Origin: Pontibacter litorisediminis
GTDB lineage: Bacteria > Bacteroidota > Bacteroidia > Cytophagales > Hymenobacteraceae
NCBI RefSeq assembly: GCF_029360645.1
Contig: NZ_JARDUA010000002.1
Span: 124,001-188,000 of the forward strand
Direction: 5' to 3'
Length of the DNA stretch: 64,000 bases
Each line of letters starts with the position of its first letter. Within the stretch, counting starts at the first letter, position 1. A model generated the notes under the pieces. The model searched no databases, was not told the DNA's origin, and saw only the letters and a program-made list of their open reading frames with translations. Shown one piece after another: positions 1-9,480 of the stretch. Position numbers and translations under genes: made by a program.

Positions 1-1
1 T

Positions 2-967
2 TACACGTCTGCCGGCGCCACTATCCTGCCAAGCATCGAGGAGGTATACGGCATCGCTGAGATGATCATCAAAGTGAAAGAGCCGATCGAGTCTGAGTAC
101 AGCCTGATCAAGGAAGACCAGTTGCTGTTCACATACTTCCACTTTGCCTCGCACGAGCCGCTGACAAGAGCCATGATCGACCGTAAGGCTGTTTGCCTTG
201 CTTACGAGACAGTGGAGAAGGCAGACAGAAGCCTGCCGTTGCTGGTGCCGATGTCTGAGGTGGCCGGCCGTATGTCGGTGCAGGAAGGTGCCAAGTACCT
301 GGAGAAACCAATGGGCGGCCGTGGCATCCTGCTGGGTGGCGTACCGGGTGTGCGTCCTGCCAAGGTTATGATCTTGGGTGGCGGTGTGGTAGGTACCAAC
401 GCAGCGAAAATGGCTGCCGGCATGGGTGCTGATGTGACCATCCTGGACAACAACCTGCAGCGCCTGCGTTACCTGGACGATATCATGCCAGCCAACGTGA
501 ACACCTTCATGTCGAATGAGTATAATATCCGCGAGCTGCTGCCAACGCACGACCTGATCATCGGTGCTGTGCTTATCCCGGGTGCCAAGGCTCCGCACCT
601 GATCACCAGAGACATGCTGAAGGAGATGCGCCCAGGCACCGTGGTGGTTGACGTAGCTGTAGACCAAGGTGGCTGTATCGAAACATGCAAGCCGACAACG
701 CACCAGGACCCTACCTATATCATAGATGATGTGGTGCACTACTGCGTGGCGAACATGCCGGGTGCCGTGCCTTATACTTCTACGCTGGCCCTTACCAACG
801 CTACGCTGCCTTACGCGATCCAGATCGCGAACAAAGGGTGGCAAAAAGCCTGCTCCGACAACGCGGAACTGCTGAAAGGCCTGAACGTAGTGCAGGGCAA
901 GGTGGTTTACCAAGGCGTGGCAGAGGCGTTTGGCCTGGAGTTTGTTCCTGCCGAGAACGTGCTGTAA
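2..967 (+). CDS. ald: Alanine dehydrogenase, 5'-truncated by window start
   Basis: Catalyses reversible NAD-dependent oxidative deamination of L-alanine to pyruvate and ammonia in the cytosol. The reading frame is open from base 2, upstream of the first in-frame ATG at 62, and encodes family sequence there ([18 protein letters not shown]), so the true start lies before the window. About 321 of the usual ~370 residues are visible. The substrate-side histidine lies in YFHFAS, the Rossmann dinucleotide loop is [10 protein letters not shown], and the catalytic aspartate region is VDVAVDQGG. The C-terminus is complete. A terminator follows within 25 bp, so this is the last gene of its transcript. 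Identity is secure. Confidence 0.96.
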   Translation, partial: YTSAGATILPSIEEVYGIAEMIIKVKEPIESEYSLIKEDQLLFTYFHFASHEPLTRAMIDRKAVCLAYETVEKADRSLPLLVPMSEVAGRMSVQEGAKYLEKPMGGRGILLGGVPGVRPAKVMILGGGVVGTNAAKMAAGMGADVTILDNNLQRLRYLDDIMPANVNTFMSNEYNIRELLPTHDLIIGAVLIPGAKAPHLITRDMLKEMRPGTVVVDVAVDQGGCIETCKPTTHQDPTYIIDDVVHYCVANMPGAVPYTSTLALTNATLPYAIQIANKGWQKACSDNAELLKGLNVVQGKVVYQGVAEAFGLEFVPAENVL

Positions 968-988
968 CAACCAAATTACGATAAAACG

Positions 989-1029
989 GGGCGCCTTTTT
1001 GACATTGTCAGAAAGGCGCTCTTATTTTT
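989..1029 (+). terminator. Intrinsic terminator after ald
   Basis: A 14-nt near-perfect inverted repeat (GCGCCTTTTTGACA against TGTCAGAAAGGCGC, one wobble) with a very short loop is followed by a T-rich run at 1021-1029. Confidence 0.85.
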
Positions 1030-1098
1030 GCCCGATCGCTGCCCCGGATAAGTATAAACCTGCGGCAGCCATATACTTTCTTCTGAAAAAGAACAAAG

Positions 1099-2973
1099 AT
1101 GTTCGATACGGCTTTTAAACTGATGCTGCGCCGCCTGGGCCTGTTGCTGGTGCTCTACACGCTGCTGCGTCTGCTTTTTTATGTATTTAATTACGCTGCT
1201 TTTGCCGAGGCAGGCGCAGGCGAGTTGCTTTTTGCCTTCGTTCACGGCTTGCGTTTTGACTTGGCGGCCTTGCTTATCGTCAACGGGCTGTTCATTCTGC
1301 TCTCGCTGCTGCCGGTAGGCAACACGTTGCACCCGGCTTACCAGCGCGTGCTGAAGTGGGTGTTTATCCTTTGCAACGCTCCCTTCATTGCCCTGGCGGT
1401 GGTGGATGTGGAGTTCTTCAAGTTTATCGGCCGCCGCACCAGCAACGAGCTGCTCTCTATTACGGACGACATTGCCACCCAGCTCGTGCAGCTGCTGGGC
1501 TATTACTGGTACCTGGCGCTGGGCATTGTGCTGTTGGTGATTGGCTTGGCAAAAGCTTTTCCTAAGGCCCCTGCCCTGCCGGCACCTACACCAAAGGTAT
1601 GGCTGCGCACGTTGCGCCTGCTGCTGGTTATCGGTTTTGCGGTGCTGGGCATCCGCGGCGGACTGCAGCTGAAGCCGTTGCGCCCGAGCCATGCCTTTAT
1701 ACAGGAACCCGCCGCCCTGGGCCATCTTACCCTCAACAGCCCTTTTACTTTCATCAAGGGCATCGGCAAAACTACCCTGGAGGAGAAGCGTTATTTCAGC
1801 TCCGACGAAGAGCTGCTGGCCGCGCTGCAATTTAACCCGCAGCAGTACAGCCAGCCTGTTGAAGCGCCGAGGAAGGAAAATGTGGTAATCATTATCCTGG
1901 AGAGCTTTGCGGCAGAGTATGTGGGGGCACTGAACAACGGCCAGGGCTATACGCCTTTCCTCGACTCGCTGGCCCAGGAAGGCCTGCTGTTCCGGCACGC
2001 CTTTGCCAACGGCAGAAAGTCTATCGAGTCCTTGCCTTCCATACTGGCAGGGGTGCCGTCGCTGATGCCGGAGCCGTTCATTACCTCCCCTTACCAAGCC
2101 AACAAATTTTATGGGCTGGGCCTGCTGCTGCAAGAGGCCGGGTATCGCACGGCCATGTTCCATGGCGCAGCCAACGGCTCCATGGGATTCAACAATTTTG
2201 CTGCCCGCGCCGGTGTGCAGGAATACTATGGGCTGGACGAGTATCCTAACGAGTTGCGCAAGCAGGACTTTGACGGGCAGTGGGGTATATTTGATGAGCC
2301 CTACCTGCAGTACGTCTCTAAAGAGCTCACGACGTTCCCGCAGCCGTTCATGGCTACACTATTTACCCTCAGCTCACATCAACCTTATACGATACCCGAC
2401 AAGTATAAAGGCCGCTTCCCAAAGGGGGAGTTGGAGATCCACGAGTCGATCGGGTATGCGGACCATGCCCTGCGGCAGTTTTTTAAGACAGCTTCGCGGC
2501 AGCCCTGGTATGAAAACACACTGTTTATACTAACCGCCGACCACACACAGAAAAGCACAGACACGGCCTACCAGAATGAGCTGGGCCACTTCCGGGTGCC
2601 GCTGCTGCTGTTTCATCCAAACAAGGATTTACAAAGTACAAACGCCGCCAAAGTAGCCCAGCATGCCGATATCCCGGCCACGGTGGTGGATTACCTGAAC
2701 ATCCCGACAAACAAGCTGCTGCCCTTCGGGCACTCGCTGCTGGACACAGCCAACACAGGCCAGGCGATACTTTACAACGGCACCTCTTACCTGCTGGTGC
2801 AGCCGGAGGAGGTAACAGAGCTAAAGCAGGACGATGCGCTGCAGTTTTATACTTTCCCCGACCTCTCTCCTGCTGCCTCCCCTGCCCCGCAGTCCGGCGA
2901 GTTGCTGAAGGCGCAGGTGCAGTACTTCCGCAACGGCATGGTGGGCAACAAGCTATACTTTTGGAAGGAGTGA
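1099..2973 (+). CDS. LtaS-like membrane sulfatase / phosphoglycerol transferase family protein
   Basis: 624-residue inner-membrane enzyme of the alkaline phosphatase/sulfatase superfamily, LtaS/MdoB-like. About the first 190 residues hold five hydrophobic segments; a large extracytoplasmic sulfatase domain follows from about residue 260. Visible metal or active-site stretches are NVVIIILESF (metal-ligand Glu), NGRKSIESLPSILAG (nucleophile Ser/Thr region) and LTADHT (Asp-His pair). Family members transfer phosphoglycerol or phosphoethanolamine groups to surface glycans or lipids; Bacteroidota have no lipoteichoic acid, so the substrate is unknown here. It sits alone between the ald terminator and a convergent gene. 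The ATG at 1099 is the first in frame with the first membrane helix. Confidence 0.88.
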   Translation: MFDTAFKLMLRRLGLLLVLYTLLRLLFYVFNYAAFAEAGAGELLFAFVHGLRFDLAALLIVNGLFILLSLLPVGNTLHPAYQRVLKWVFILCNAPFIALAVVDVEFFKFIGRRTSNELLSITDDIATQLVQLLGYYWYLALGIVLLVIGLAKAFPKAPALPAPTPKVWLRTLRLLLVIGFAVLGIRGGLQLKPLRPSHAFIQEPAALGHLTLNSPFTFIKGIGKTTLEEKRYFSSDEELLAALQFNPQQYSQPVEAPRKENVVIIILESFAAEYVGALNNGQGYTPFLDSLAQEGLLFRHAFANGRKSIESLPSILAGVPSLMPEPFITSPYQANKFYGLGLLLQEAGYRTAMFHGAANGSMGFNNFAARAGVQEYYGLDEYPNELRKQDFDGQWGIFDEPYLQYVSKELTTFPQPFMATLFTLSSHQPYTIPDKYKGRFPKGELEIHESIGYADHALRQFFKTASRQPWYENTLFILTADHTQKSTDTAYQNELGHFRVPLLLFHPNKDLQSTNAAKVAQHADIPATVVDYLNIPTNKLLPFGHSLLDTANTGQAILYNGTSYLLVQPEEVTELKQDDALQFYTFPDLSPAASPAPQSGELLKAQVQYFRNGMVGNKLYFWKE

Positions 2974-3164
2974 TTGAGTGAGTTCTGAAGGAGTGAATGA
3001 ATTCGCGCTTCGGCTCGTATCCCGCAGGTGTAAAATAAAGGCTGGCCTCTGGCCGGGTTATACTTCAGTAAAGTATAAATTTCTTATTACCCTGGCGTGA
3101 CGGAACTCGAGCGAGGAAATATGGATCTGTTTATACATTCACTCATCCACTCAATCACTCATTC
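2974..3164. repeat. Long-range inverted repeat of GAGTGA/TCACTC units between convergent genes
   Basis: Bases 2974-3002 consist of TTGAGTGAG and GAGTGAATGA units. Bases 3136-3164 carry their inverse complement (CATTCACTC, CACTCAATCACTC). The arms bracket the gap between two convergent genes and the right arm overlaps the stop codon of the minus-strand gene. Two AAGTATA/TATACTT heptamers lie between them. It could act as a loose bidirectional terminator or be a remnant of a short dispersed repeat. Confidence 0.5.
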
Positions 3165-3608
3165 AAAACTAAACCCCGGCACCTCCGGCAGCGGTTCATA
3201 CTGCCGGCTTTCGAAATCTACCTGCCAGCAGTAGTGCTGCAGCCCGTTGGAGATAACCACATACTTTGCCCGGAGCGTTTGGTTGTAAGTAGACACCTGC
3301 TTTATAACTTCCTGCGTAATGGGTATATGGGCGGCTTTGCACTCTAGCAGCAGGTGCGGTTTGCCTTCCTGGTTATAGATGCACAGGTCGGTGCGCTTCT
3401 GCAGTTTGTTATAGCTGGTGCCGCGCTCTATGCTGATGAGGCTTTTGGGGTAACCCAGCGTGTTGATGAGGTAATGCACAAAATGCTGGCGCACCCACTC
3501 CTCCGGCGTCAGCACTACGTTTTTGCGCCGAAGTATGTCAAAAATCAGATAATTAGCGCCTGATTTCGTAACTTTGTAATCAAAAGGAGGTAAATTGAGT
3601 GCATCCAT
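3159..3608 (-). CDS. HsdR N-terminal-like PD-(D/E)XK protein, stand-alone
   Basis: Small protein matching the type I restriction HsdR N-terminal domain family that is common as a stand-alone gene in Bacteroidota. The nuclease-fold signature is visible: acidic residue in KRTDLCIY, then LLLECKA (E-x-K). There is no helicase domain and no HsdM/HsdS partner nearby, so a restriction role is not supported; function is unknown. I chose the Met at 3608 (MDALNLPPF) because family members begin close to the LNLPP motif; an in-frame ATG at 3638 would add ten residues. It is convergent with the sulfatase gene and divergent from AMP nucleosidase. Confidence 0.8.
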   Translation of the reverse strand: MDALNLPPFDYKVTKSGANYLIFDILRRKNVVLTPEEWVRQHFVHYLINTLGYPKSLISIERGTSYNKLQKRTDLCIYNQEGKPHLLLECKAAHIPITQEVIKQVSTYNQTLRAKYVVISNGLQHYCWQVDFESRQYEPLPEVPGFSFE

Positions 3609-3698
3609 GCTGCAATTTAGCCATTTTTCCTGCGCCATCCGCCCCAGTAGCCCCTGCTGCCAAGGCGGTTTTTTTATACCTAACTAATCAATAAACTC

Positions 3699-4472
3699 AT
3701 GAAAACCAAAGAGGAAATAGTAAACGACTGGCTCCCGCGCTACACGGGTGTGCCACTCGACGAGTTTGGCGAGTACATCCTGCTCACCAACTTTATCAAC
3801 TACGTACGTATGTTTGCCGACCGCTTCGGAGTGGAGATAAACGGACTGGACAAGCCGATGCAAACTGCCACAGCCAACAACATCACCATCATCAACTTTG
3901 GCATGGGCAGCGCCATGGCTGCCACGGTAATGGACTTGCTCTCCGCCATCAAGCCGAAAGCTGCCCTGTTCCTGGGCAAGTGCGGCGGCCTGAAGCGCAA
4001 GACACAGATCGGTGACCTGATCCTTCCGATCGCGGCCATCCGCGGGGAAGGCACCTCTGACGATTACTTGCCACCGGAAATCCCTGCCCTGCCATCGTTC
4101 CGCCTGCAGCGCGCCGTTTCGTCCATGATCAAGAAGCATGAAATGGACTACTGGACTGGCACCGTCTATACCACCAACCGCCGCGTGTGGGAGCACGATG
4201 AGGACTTTAAGGATTACCTGCGCCAGATCCGTGCCATGGGCATCGATATGGAAACGGCAACGATCTTTACGGTGGGCTTCATCAACGAGATTCCGCACGG
4301 TGCCCTGCTGCTGGTGTCGGACAACCCGATGATCCCGGAAGGTGTGAAAACATCTGAAAGTGATAAGCTGGTAACCACCAACTACGTGGATAAGCACCTG
4401 AGCATCGGTATCGACTCACTGCTGGAACTTATCAACTCAGGAGAATCTGTAAAGCACATGCGCTTCGAATAA
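3699..4472 (+). CDS. amn: AMP nucleosidase (short form)
   Basis: 257-residue enzyme that hydrolyses AMP to adenine and ribose 5-phosphate, linking adenylate level to purine salvage. It is the short Bacteroidota form, consisting of the nucleoside phosphorylase-like core only; the proteobacterial form is nearly twice as long. Core motifs seen are NFGMGSAMAA, FLGKCGGLK, the base/ribose-binding GIDMETATIF and LLLVSDNPM. The start ATG follows a 60-bp gap from the divergent gene. The amidohydrolase gene begins 9 bp downstream, so the two are probably co-transcribed. Confidence 0.93.
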   Translation: MKTKEEIVNDWLPRYTGVPLDEFGEYILLTNFINYVRMFADRFGVEINGLDKPMQTATANNITIINFGMGSAMAATVMDLLSAIKPKAALFLGKCGGLKRKTQIGDLILPIAAIRGEGTSDDYLPPEIPALPSFRLQRAVSSMIKKHEMDYWTGTVYTTNRRVWEHDEDFKDYLRQIRAMGIDMETATIFTVGFINEIPHGALLLVSDNPMIPEGVKTSESDKLVTTNYVDKHLSIGIDSLLELINSGESVKHMRFE

Positions 4473-4481
4473 AACCATACC

Positions 4482-6143
4482 ATGACCAGAAACCTACGCA
4501 CCCTTGCCGCCGCCCTGCTGTTGGGCGGCACCCTGCTCGGCAGCTGCACCAGCACCCAAACAGGCTCCGAGGCAGCTGACCTGATCGTGTACAACGGCAA
4601 CGTGTACACCGTAAACGATAACTTCGACAAAGCCGAGGCCTTTGCTGTGAAAGACGGTAAGGTTGTGGCGGTTGGCACATCGGAGGAGATCCGGGGAAAG
4701 TATAAAGCCACAGAAGAGCTCGATGCCGAGGGCAAGACCATTTACCCGGGCATTATCGATGCGCATGCACACTTCTACCGCTACGGCCTGTCGCTGCAGT
4801 CGGCAGACCTGGTGGACACGGAGTCGTTTAAGGAGGTGGTGCAGAAGGTGACGGAGCAGCGCGCGAAATTCCCGAACACCGAGTGGATTACGGGCCGCGG
4901 CTGGGACCAGAACGACTGGCCGGTGAAGGAGTTCCCAACAAAGGATACGCTGGACCTGCTCTTCCCCGACACGCCTGTTATCCTCACCCGCATCGACGGG
5001 CATGCTGCCCTGGCTAACCAGAAAGCGCTGGATTTGGCAGGTATCACCCCGCAAACCAAAATGGTGGGCGGCTTGGTTGAGGTAGAGAATGGAAAAATGA
5101 CCGGTATCCTGGTGGACAACGCTATTGAGCTGGTATCGGCCAAAATACCTGCCCCTACGGAGGAGGAAAGCCGCCAGGCCCTGAAAAGCGCCGAGGCCAA
5201 CACCTTTGCCGTGGGCCTGACTACCGTGGATGACGCTGGCCTGGACAAAGCCACGGTGGACCTGATCGACGACATGCACCAGAAGGGGGAGCTGCAGATG
5301 CGCGTGTACGCCATGCTGAACCCGACGCAGGAGAACCAGGACCATTACTTCAAGAATGGCCCATACAAAACCGACAGGCTGAACGTGCGCTCCTTCAAGA
5401 TCTACTCCGACGGCGCGCTTGGCTCAAGGGGCGCCAGCCTGCTGAAGCCTTACTCGGACAAGCACAACCACTATGGCTTCCTGCTGGCCTCGGAGCAGGA
5501 GTTCCGCGACATTGCCGCGAAGTTGCACCAGTATAACTTCCAGATGAACACGCATGCTATCGGGGATTCGGCCAACCGCCTGCTGCTCGATATCTATGGC
5601 GAGGTGCTGGGCGGTGAAAACGACAGGCGCTGGCGCATTGAGCACTCGCAGATCATCAACCCTGCCGACATGGAGAAGTTTGGCAAGTATGACATCGTGC
5701 CATCGGTGCAGCCAACCCATGCCACCTCAGACATGTACTGGGCCGGCGACAGGTTGGGCAAGGAGCGCGTGAAGCATGCCTACCCGTTCAAGGAGCTGCT
5801 GGACCAGAACGGTTACCTGGCCTTGGGTACCGACTTCCCTGTGGAAAGTATAAACCCTTTCTACACCTTCCACTCGGCAGTGGCACGCCAGGATGCGAAA
5901 AACTGGCCGGAAGGCGGCTTTCAGGCGGAGAACGCCCTGAGCCGTGAGGAGGCGCTGCGCGGCATGACAATCTGGGCGGCCAAGTCAAATTTTGAGGAGA
6001 AGGAGAAAGGAAGTATAGAGCCCGGTAAGTTTGCCGATTTTATACTTGTAGACCGCGACCTGATGACGGTAGCACCGGAGCAAATGCGCGAGACACAGGT
6101 GCTGCGCACTTACCTGAACGGGAAACTGGTTTACAAGAAGTAA
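4482..6143 (+). CDS. Amidohydrolase family 3 (YtcJ-like) lipoprotein
   Basis: 553-residue metal-dependent hydrolase of the YtcJ/amidohydrolase-3 family. Residues 1-23 form a lipoprotein signal peptide ending in the lipobox LLGSC, so the enzyme is predicted to be lipid-anchored in the envelope. The metal-binding HxH is in IIDAHAHFYRYG, about residue 95. Later motifs include KIYSDGALGSRGA, TDFPVESINPF and the C-terminal GSIEPGKFADFILVD strand typical of composite amidohydrolases. Substrates of this family are poorly defined (amides, imides, possibly aryl compounds), so specificity is not assigned. Its placement 9 bp after amn suggests one transcript, ended by the hairpin at 6190-6231. Confidence 0.9.
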   Translation: MTRNLRTLAAALLLGGTLLGSCTSTQTGSEAADLIVYNGNVYTVNDNFDKAEAFAVKDGKVVAVGTSEEIRGKYKATEELDAEGKTIYPGIIDAHAHFYRYGLSLQSADLVDTESFKEVVQKVTEQRAKFPNTEWITGRGWDQNDWPVKEFPTKDTLDLLFPDTPVILTRIDGHAALANQKALDLAGITPQTKMVGGLVEVENGKMTGILVDNAIELVSAKIPAPTEEESRQALKSAEANTFAVGLTTVDDAGLDKATVDLIDDMHQKGELQMRVYAMLNPTQENQDHYFKNGPYKTDRLNVRSFKIYSDGALGSRGASLLKPYSDKHNHYGFLLASEQEFRDIAAKLHQYNFQMNTHAIGDSANRLLLDIYGEVLGGENDRRWRIEHSQIINPADMEKFGKYDIVPSVQPTHATSDMYWAGDRLGKERVKHAYPFKELLDQNGYLALGTDFPVESINPFYTFHSAVARQDAKNWPEGGFQAENALSREEALRGMTIWAAKSNFEEKEKGSIEPGKFADFILVDRDLMTVAPEQMRETQVLRTYLNGKLVYKK

Positions 6144-6189
6144 CTTTATACTTAAGCCCCTCAGTAAGGGTGCTTATACTTCATTATAC

Positions 6190-6231
6190 AGAAAGTCCGC
6201 TGGAGTTCATACTTCAGCGGACTTTCTGTTT
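6190..6231. terminator. Bidirectional intrinsic terminator between convergent genes
   Basis: AGAAAGTCCGCTG pairs with CAGCGGACTTTCT around a 12-nt loop, followed by GTTTAT on the plus strand. It lies between the convergent amidohydrolase and transporter genes and can serve both. Confidence 0.8.
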
Positions 6232-6256
6232 ATAGAGCCAGGCACAAGTAAAACGT

Positions 6257-7591
6257 TTACTGATTGCCGCTAAGGGCATGCGCACTCTCCGGCTGCGCGT
6301 CGAGTAAACGCTTGCTTCGCATCAGGAACAGGAAGATCAGCCCCAGTATAAAGAAGGTAATGAGCGCCATTATACTGTTGCGCATAGAGCCGGTGAGCTG
6401 GGCGATCATACCATAGGCGAAGGTACCCAGTACTATCGAAACCTTCTCCGTAACGTCGTAAAAGCTAAAATAGGAGGCGTGGTCTTTGGTAGTGGCCGGA
6501 ATCAGCTTGGAGTAGGTAGAGCGCGACAAAGACTGGATACCGCCCATAACCGAGCCCACCACGGCTGCCAGCGCATAAAACTGCAGCTCCCCATGCGTAA
6601 AGTATGCCCCAATACAAATGCCCACCCAAATCAGCACCGCCACGATCAGCGCCCGCACGTTGCCATACTTCTCCGACAACCTGGCAAAAGCATAGGCACC
6701 GGCAATAGCCACGAGTTGGATAATGAGGATCGTAACAATCAATACGTCGCTTGGCAGGCGCAGCTCCACCTCTCCAAAGATCGCCGCCAGGTACATCACC
6801 GTCTGCACGCCCATATTGTAGAAGAAGTAGGCCAGCAGGAAGCGCTTGAGCAGCGGCAGCCCTTTTACCTGGTCCAGCACCTTTTTCAGTTCCTTAAAGC
6901 CGTTCAGGATCCAGCTGCCCTGTGGCTTGCGCTGGTACACGTTGCCCGGCAGGTGGTAAAAAGTATACTGCGCAAAGCCCAGCCACCAGATGCCTGTGCT
7001 CAGAAAAGCGATGCGCGGGGGAAGAGAGGTATTATCAGCGGCAATGCCAAACCAGGCCGGCTGCATGATCATGGCCAGGTTAAAGATTAGCAGGATTACG
7101 CTGCCCACATACCCCATGGAGAAACCACGCGCGCTTAAGCGGTCGTACTGGTCTTCGGTAGCGATCTCGGGCAGGTAAGCATTGTAGAATACGATACTGC
7201 CGCTAAAGCCAACCGTAGCCAGCACAAAAAGCACGACTGAGATATTGAAAGTCTCTGCTGTAAAGAAGTACAAGCCTGCGCAGGAAAGCGAACCCAGGTA
7301 ACAGAACAGCTGCAGGAAAAGCTTCTTTCGCCCGCTGTAGTCAGCTATGGCCGTTAGGAAAGGGCTTAGAAAAGCAATAATTAGAAAAGCCGCCGAAATA
7401 GCATAGGTGAACAGAACGGAGCTGTCAAGGGTAAAACCTAAGAATTCAACCACAGAGGTTCCGTCCGGCTTCCTGGCTACTGCGCTAAAGTATATTGGGA
7501 ATATAGTTGACGTGATAACAAGTGAGTAAACAGAATTGGCCCAGTCGTAGAAGCACCAGGCCCGGGTAACAGTGGGGTTGTTCTTTTGCAT
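6257..7591 (-). CDS. UMF1-type MFS transporter (Atg22-like)
   Basis: 444-residue integral membrane protein with about twelve hydrophobic segments. The N-terminal RAWCFYDWANSVYSLVI motif is diagnostic for the UMF1/Atg22-like branch of the major facilitator superfamily, and the loop DYSGRKK matches the MFS loop 2-3 signature. Substrate is unknown; eukaryotic relatives release amino acids from vacuoles, and bacterial members are uncharacterised. It starts 37 bp after the end of the four-gene paralogue array on the same strand, with no terminator visible between, so it may be the last gene of that transcript. That link is suggestive only. Confidence 0.88.
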   Translation of the reverse strand: MQKNNPTVTRAWCFYDWANSVYSLVITSTIFPIYFSAVARKPDGTSVVEFLGFTLDSSVLFTYAISAAFLIIAFLSPFLTAIADYSGRKKLFLQLFCYLGSLSCAGLYFFTAETFNISVVLFVLATVGFSGSIVFYNAYLPEIATEDQYDRLSARGFSMGYVGSVILLIFNLAMIMQPAWFGIAADNTSLPPRIAFLSTGIWWLGFAQYTFYHLPGNVYQRKPQGSWILNGFKELKKVLDQVKGLPLLKRFLLAYFFYNMGVQTVMYLAAIFGEVELRLPSDVLIVTILIIQLVAIAGAYAFARLSEKYGNVRALIVAVLIWVGICIGAYFTHGELQFYALAAVVGSVMGGIQSLSRSTYSKLIPATTKDHASYFSFYDVTEKVSIVLGTFAYGMIAQLTGSMRNSIMALITFFILGLIFLFLMRSKRLLDAQPESAHALSGNQ

Positions 7592-7628
7592 CCTGAAATG
7601 TAGTAAAAAATCAGCACAGCCAGCACAA

Positions 7629-9122
7629 CTACTGCATTTGCTGCCGCTGCTCCAGCACTTTTAGCACCAGTTCCCACAAGTGCTCGTACGGTACAATCTC
7701 GACCTCGGCGAAGGCATCTCCCGGCAGGGGTGTACCCTTCAGCCTCTCCAGCAGCTTCTGCCCCTGCTCTCTTACCAGGGCCGCGCCTTGCTTCGTCAGC
7801 GCCAGCAGGAGCAGGCGCAGGAACAGGCGTGGGCGCTCGGCCTTCTCCCCCTTCAGGTACTTCTGGGTGTACTTGCGCACCCGCTCGGCCTGCGGCTCCA
7901 GGTCGTCCAGCTCCCCGCAGGAGAGCTTCTCCAGCACGTCCAGCACCAGCAGCGCCAGGTTAAAGCCGGATTTGTCTTTGGGGAGAAGCTTGAACTCCTG
8001 TACAATTGGTTTTAAAAGCTCCGGCTGTTCCGCTCTGTTCGGAGCCGCTACCAACGCATGGAACCTCCTTAATAGTTCGTATCGCTCCTGGCTCTCCAGC
8101 AGAATTTTCCGGAAGTGGTGATTCCGAAACGCTTCAGCGAGTAAGTCTGCAACTAACGCATACTTTTTGCTGTGCAGGGCGAGCAATATGTAGTTTTCTC
8201 TGAAGGCAAACCAATTATGAGACTCCCTTGCAATTCCTTCCTCCTTCTCCTTTGCCAGCCTTAGGCCTTCCTCGTACTGGCGACACTGCAGCAAGGCGTA
8301 AACCAAAACAAAACCATAGTACTTGGTTCTGTACCAGTGCCTGTTGATTTTCCCTTCTGAAAGCAGAAGATCAGCCTCTTGTACTGCACTTGCTATCTTG
8401 TCATACTGGCCCAGCTGTTCAAAATAGAATATCTGCAGCTTGTGTAGAAGACTGAATATAGAGGAGGACGCACTTTCTTGCCACAGTCCCTCGAGTTGCT
8501 GCAAAACACTTAAAGATGTCTGCAGGTGCTTGCTCCTCTGAGCGGTATTCTTTTTGAAAAGAAACATTACTTTGTTGAACAGCAGCTGCGCTTTTCGCTC
8601 CTGCTCTTGCTTGCGGTATGCTTGCTCCAGTAAATGCAAGTATTGGTTATACTCTGCCTCTTCATTTAAGTCTGCATACAAGGCCGTTATGTTTTCAAGC
8701 ACCAGGACTTCCTGGGTCGTCAGTTCATATTCGATAGTGATAACATGCACCTGTTCAAGAAGCTTCAGGGCTGCTTTGAAGTCAGAAAACATTATCAATG
8801 CCTTGACCTCTGCAAATTGGGTGGCACAGGCATAAACGGCATTGGAGATCGTATGGTATTGAGCCTCCGGTACTTTTAGGAAGTGTAGGTGATTATACAA
8901 CTTCTTCTTAAACCGGGACTTTAGCATCCGAAAGCTACTACTAGCAGACTTATCATCCTTGTAAATCTGCCTGGCTACCTCTTCGTCTGATAAGACCGCT
9001 TCCTCCTTCAGTAGGTTAAATAGCTTTGTCTCCAGAATACTCTCATCCTGCAGGTTCAGCAAGGGGGTTGCAGTGGGGCTGTAAGCATCTATTATCTTGA
9101 CCAGCCTTTGCAGATCCTTCAT
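7629..9122 (-). CDS. Array paralogue 4 of 4 (last transcribed): unknown TPR-like helical protein
   Basis: 497 residues, not recognised as a named family. No signal peptide or membrane segment; predicted cytosolic. The N-terminus (MKDLQRLVKIID, then LLNLQDE..ETKLFNLL, SDEEVARQIY and SSFRMLKSRFKKKLYNHLHFL) is shared with the other paralogues and reads like a small winged-helix or helical interaction module. The middle is a string of amphipathic helix pairs reminiscent of TPR repeats, with the shared NWFAFRENYILLALHSKKY. The C-terminal ~105 residues, from KDKSGFNLALLVLDVLEKLS to EIVPYEHLWE, are almost identical to the next two copies at DNA level. Only 4 bp separate it from the preceding paralogue. 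TPR-like fold is inference from pattern; function unknown. Confidence 0.85.
   Translation of the reverse strand: MKDLQRLVKIIDAYSPTATPLLNLQDESILETKLFNLLKEEAVLSDEEVARQIYKDDKSASSSFRMLKSRFKKKLYNHLHFLKVPEAQYHTISNAVYACATQFAEVKALIMFSDFKAALKLLEQVHVITIEYELTTQEVLVLENITALYADLNEEAEYNQYLHLLEQAYRKQEQERKAQLLFNKVMFLFKKNTAQRSKHLQTSLSVLQQLEGLWQESASSSIFSLLHKLQIFYFEQLGQYDKIASAVQEADLLLSEGKINRHWYRTKYYGFVLVYALLQCRQYEEGLRLAKEKEEGIARESHNWFAFRENYILLALHSKKYALVADLLAEAFRNHHFRKILLESQERYELLRRFHALVAAPNRAEQPELLKPIVQEFKLLPKDKSGFNLALLVLDVLEKLSCGELDDLEPQAERVRKYTQKYLKGEKAERPRLFLRLLLLALTKQGAALVREQGQKLLERLKGTPLPGDAFAEVEIVPYEHLWELVLKVLEQRQQMQ
7679..7976 (-). repeat. Homogenised 3'-coding block, copy A (C-terminal module only)
   Basis: By eye about 96% identical over ~300 bp to 9177-9474 and 10675-10972. 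It is notably GC-rich compared with the adjacent central regions. It encodes the last ~105 residues except the extreme C-terminus, which diverges (VLEQRQQMQ instead of EKNNNLR). Confidence 0.85.
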
Positions 9123-9480
9123 TCTGTTATCTTAAGTTATTATTCTTTTCAAGGATAGCTAGCGTGTACTCCCATAGGTGCTCGTACGGCACGATCTCGA
9201 CCTCAGCGAAGGCATCTCCGGGCAGGGGTGTACCCTTCAGCCTCTCCAGCAGCTTCTGCCCCTGCTCTCTTGCCAGGGCCGCGTCCTGCTTCGTCAGCGC
9301 CAGCAGGAGCAGGCGCAGGAACAGGCGCGGGCGCTCGGCCTTCTCCCCCTTCAGGTACTTCTGGGCGTACTTGCGCACCCGCTCTGCCTGCGGCTCCAGG
9401 TCGTCCAGCTCCCCGCAGGAGAGCTTCTCCAGCACGTCCAGCACCAGCAGCGCCAGGTTAAAGCCGGATTTATCCTTGGG
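9013..9480 (-). repeat. Junction cassette, copy B (end of paralogue 3 + start of paralogue 4)
   Basis: 468-bp stretch comprising the C-terminal block of one gene, the 4-bp spacer and the first ~36 codons of the next. It aligns without gaps to 10511-10978, with roughly 23 mismatches counted by eye (about 95%). The offset is exactly 1498 bp. Confidence 0.85.

Noticed and set aside
976..2163. 395-residue minus-strand ORF
   Set aside because: Opposite-strand shadow of the LtaS-like gene; Gln/Arg-rich with no domain.
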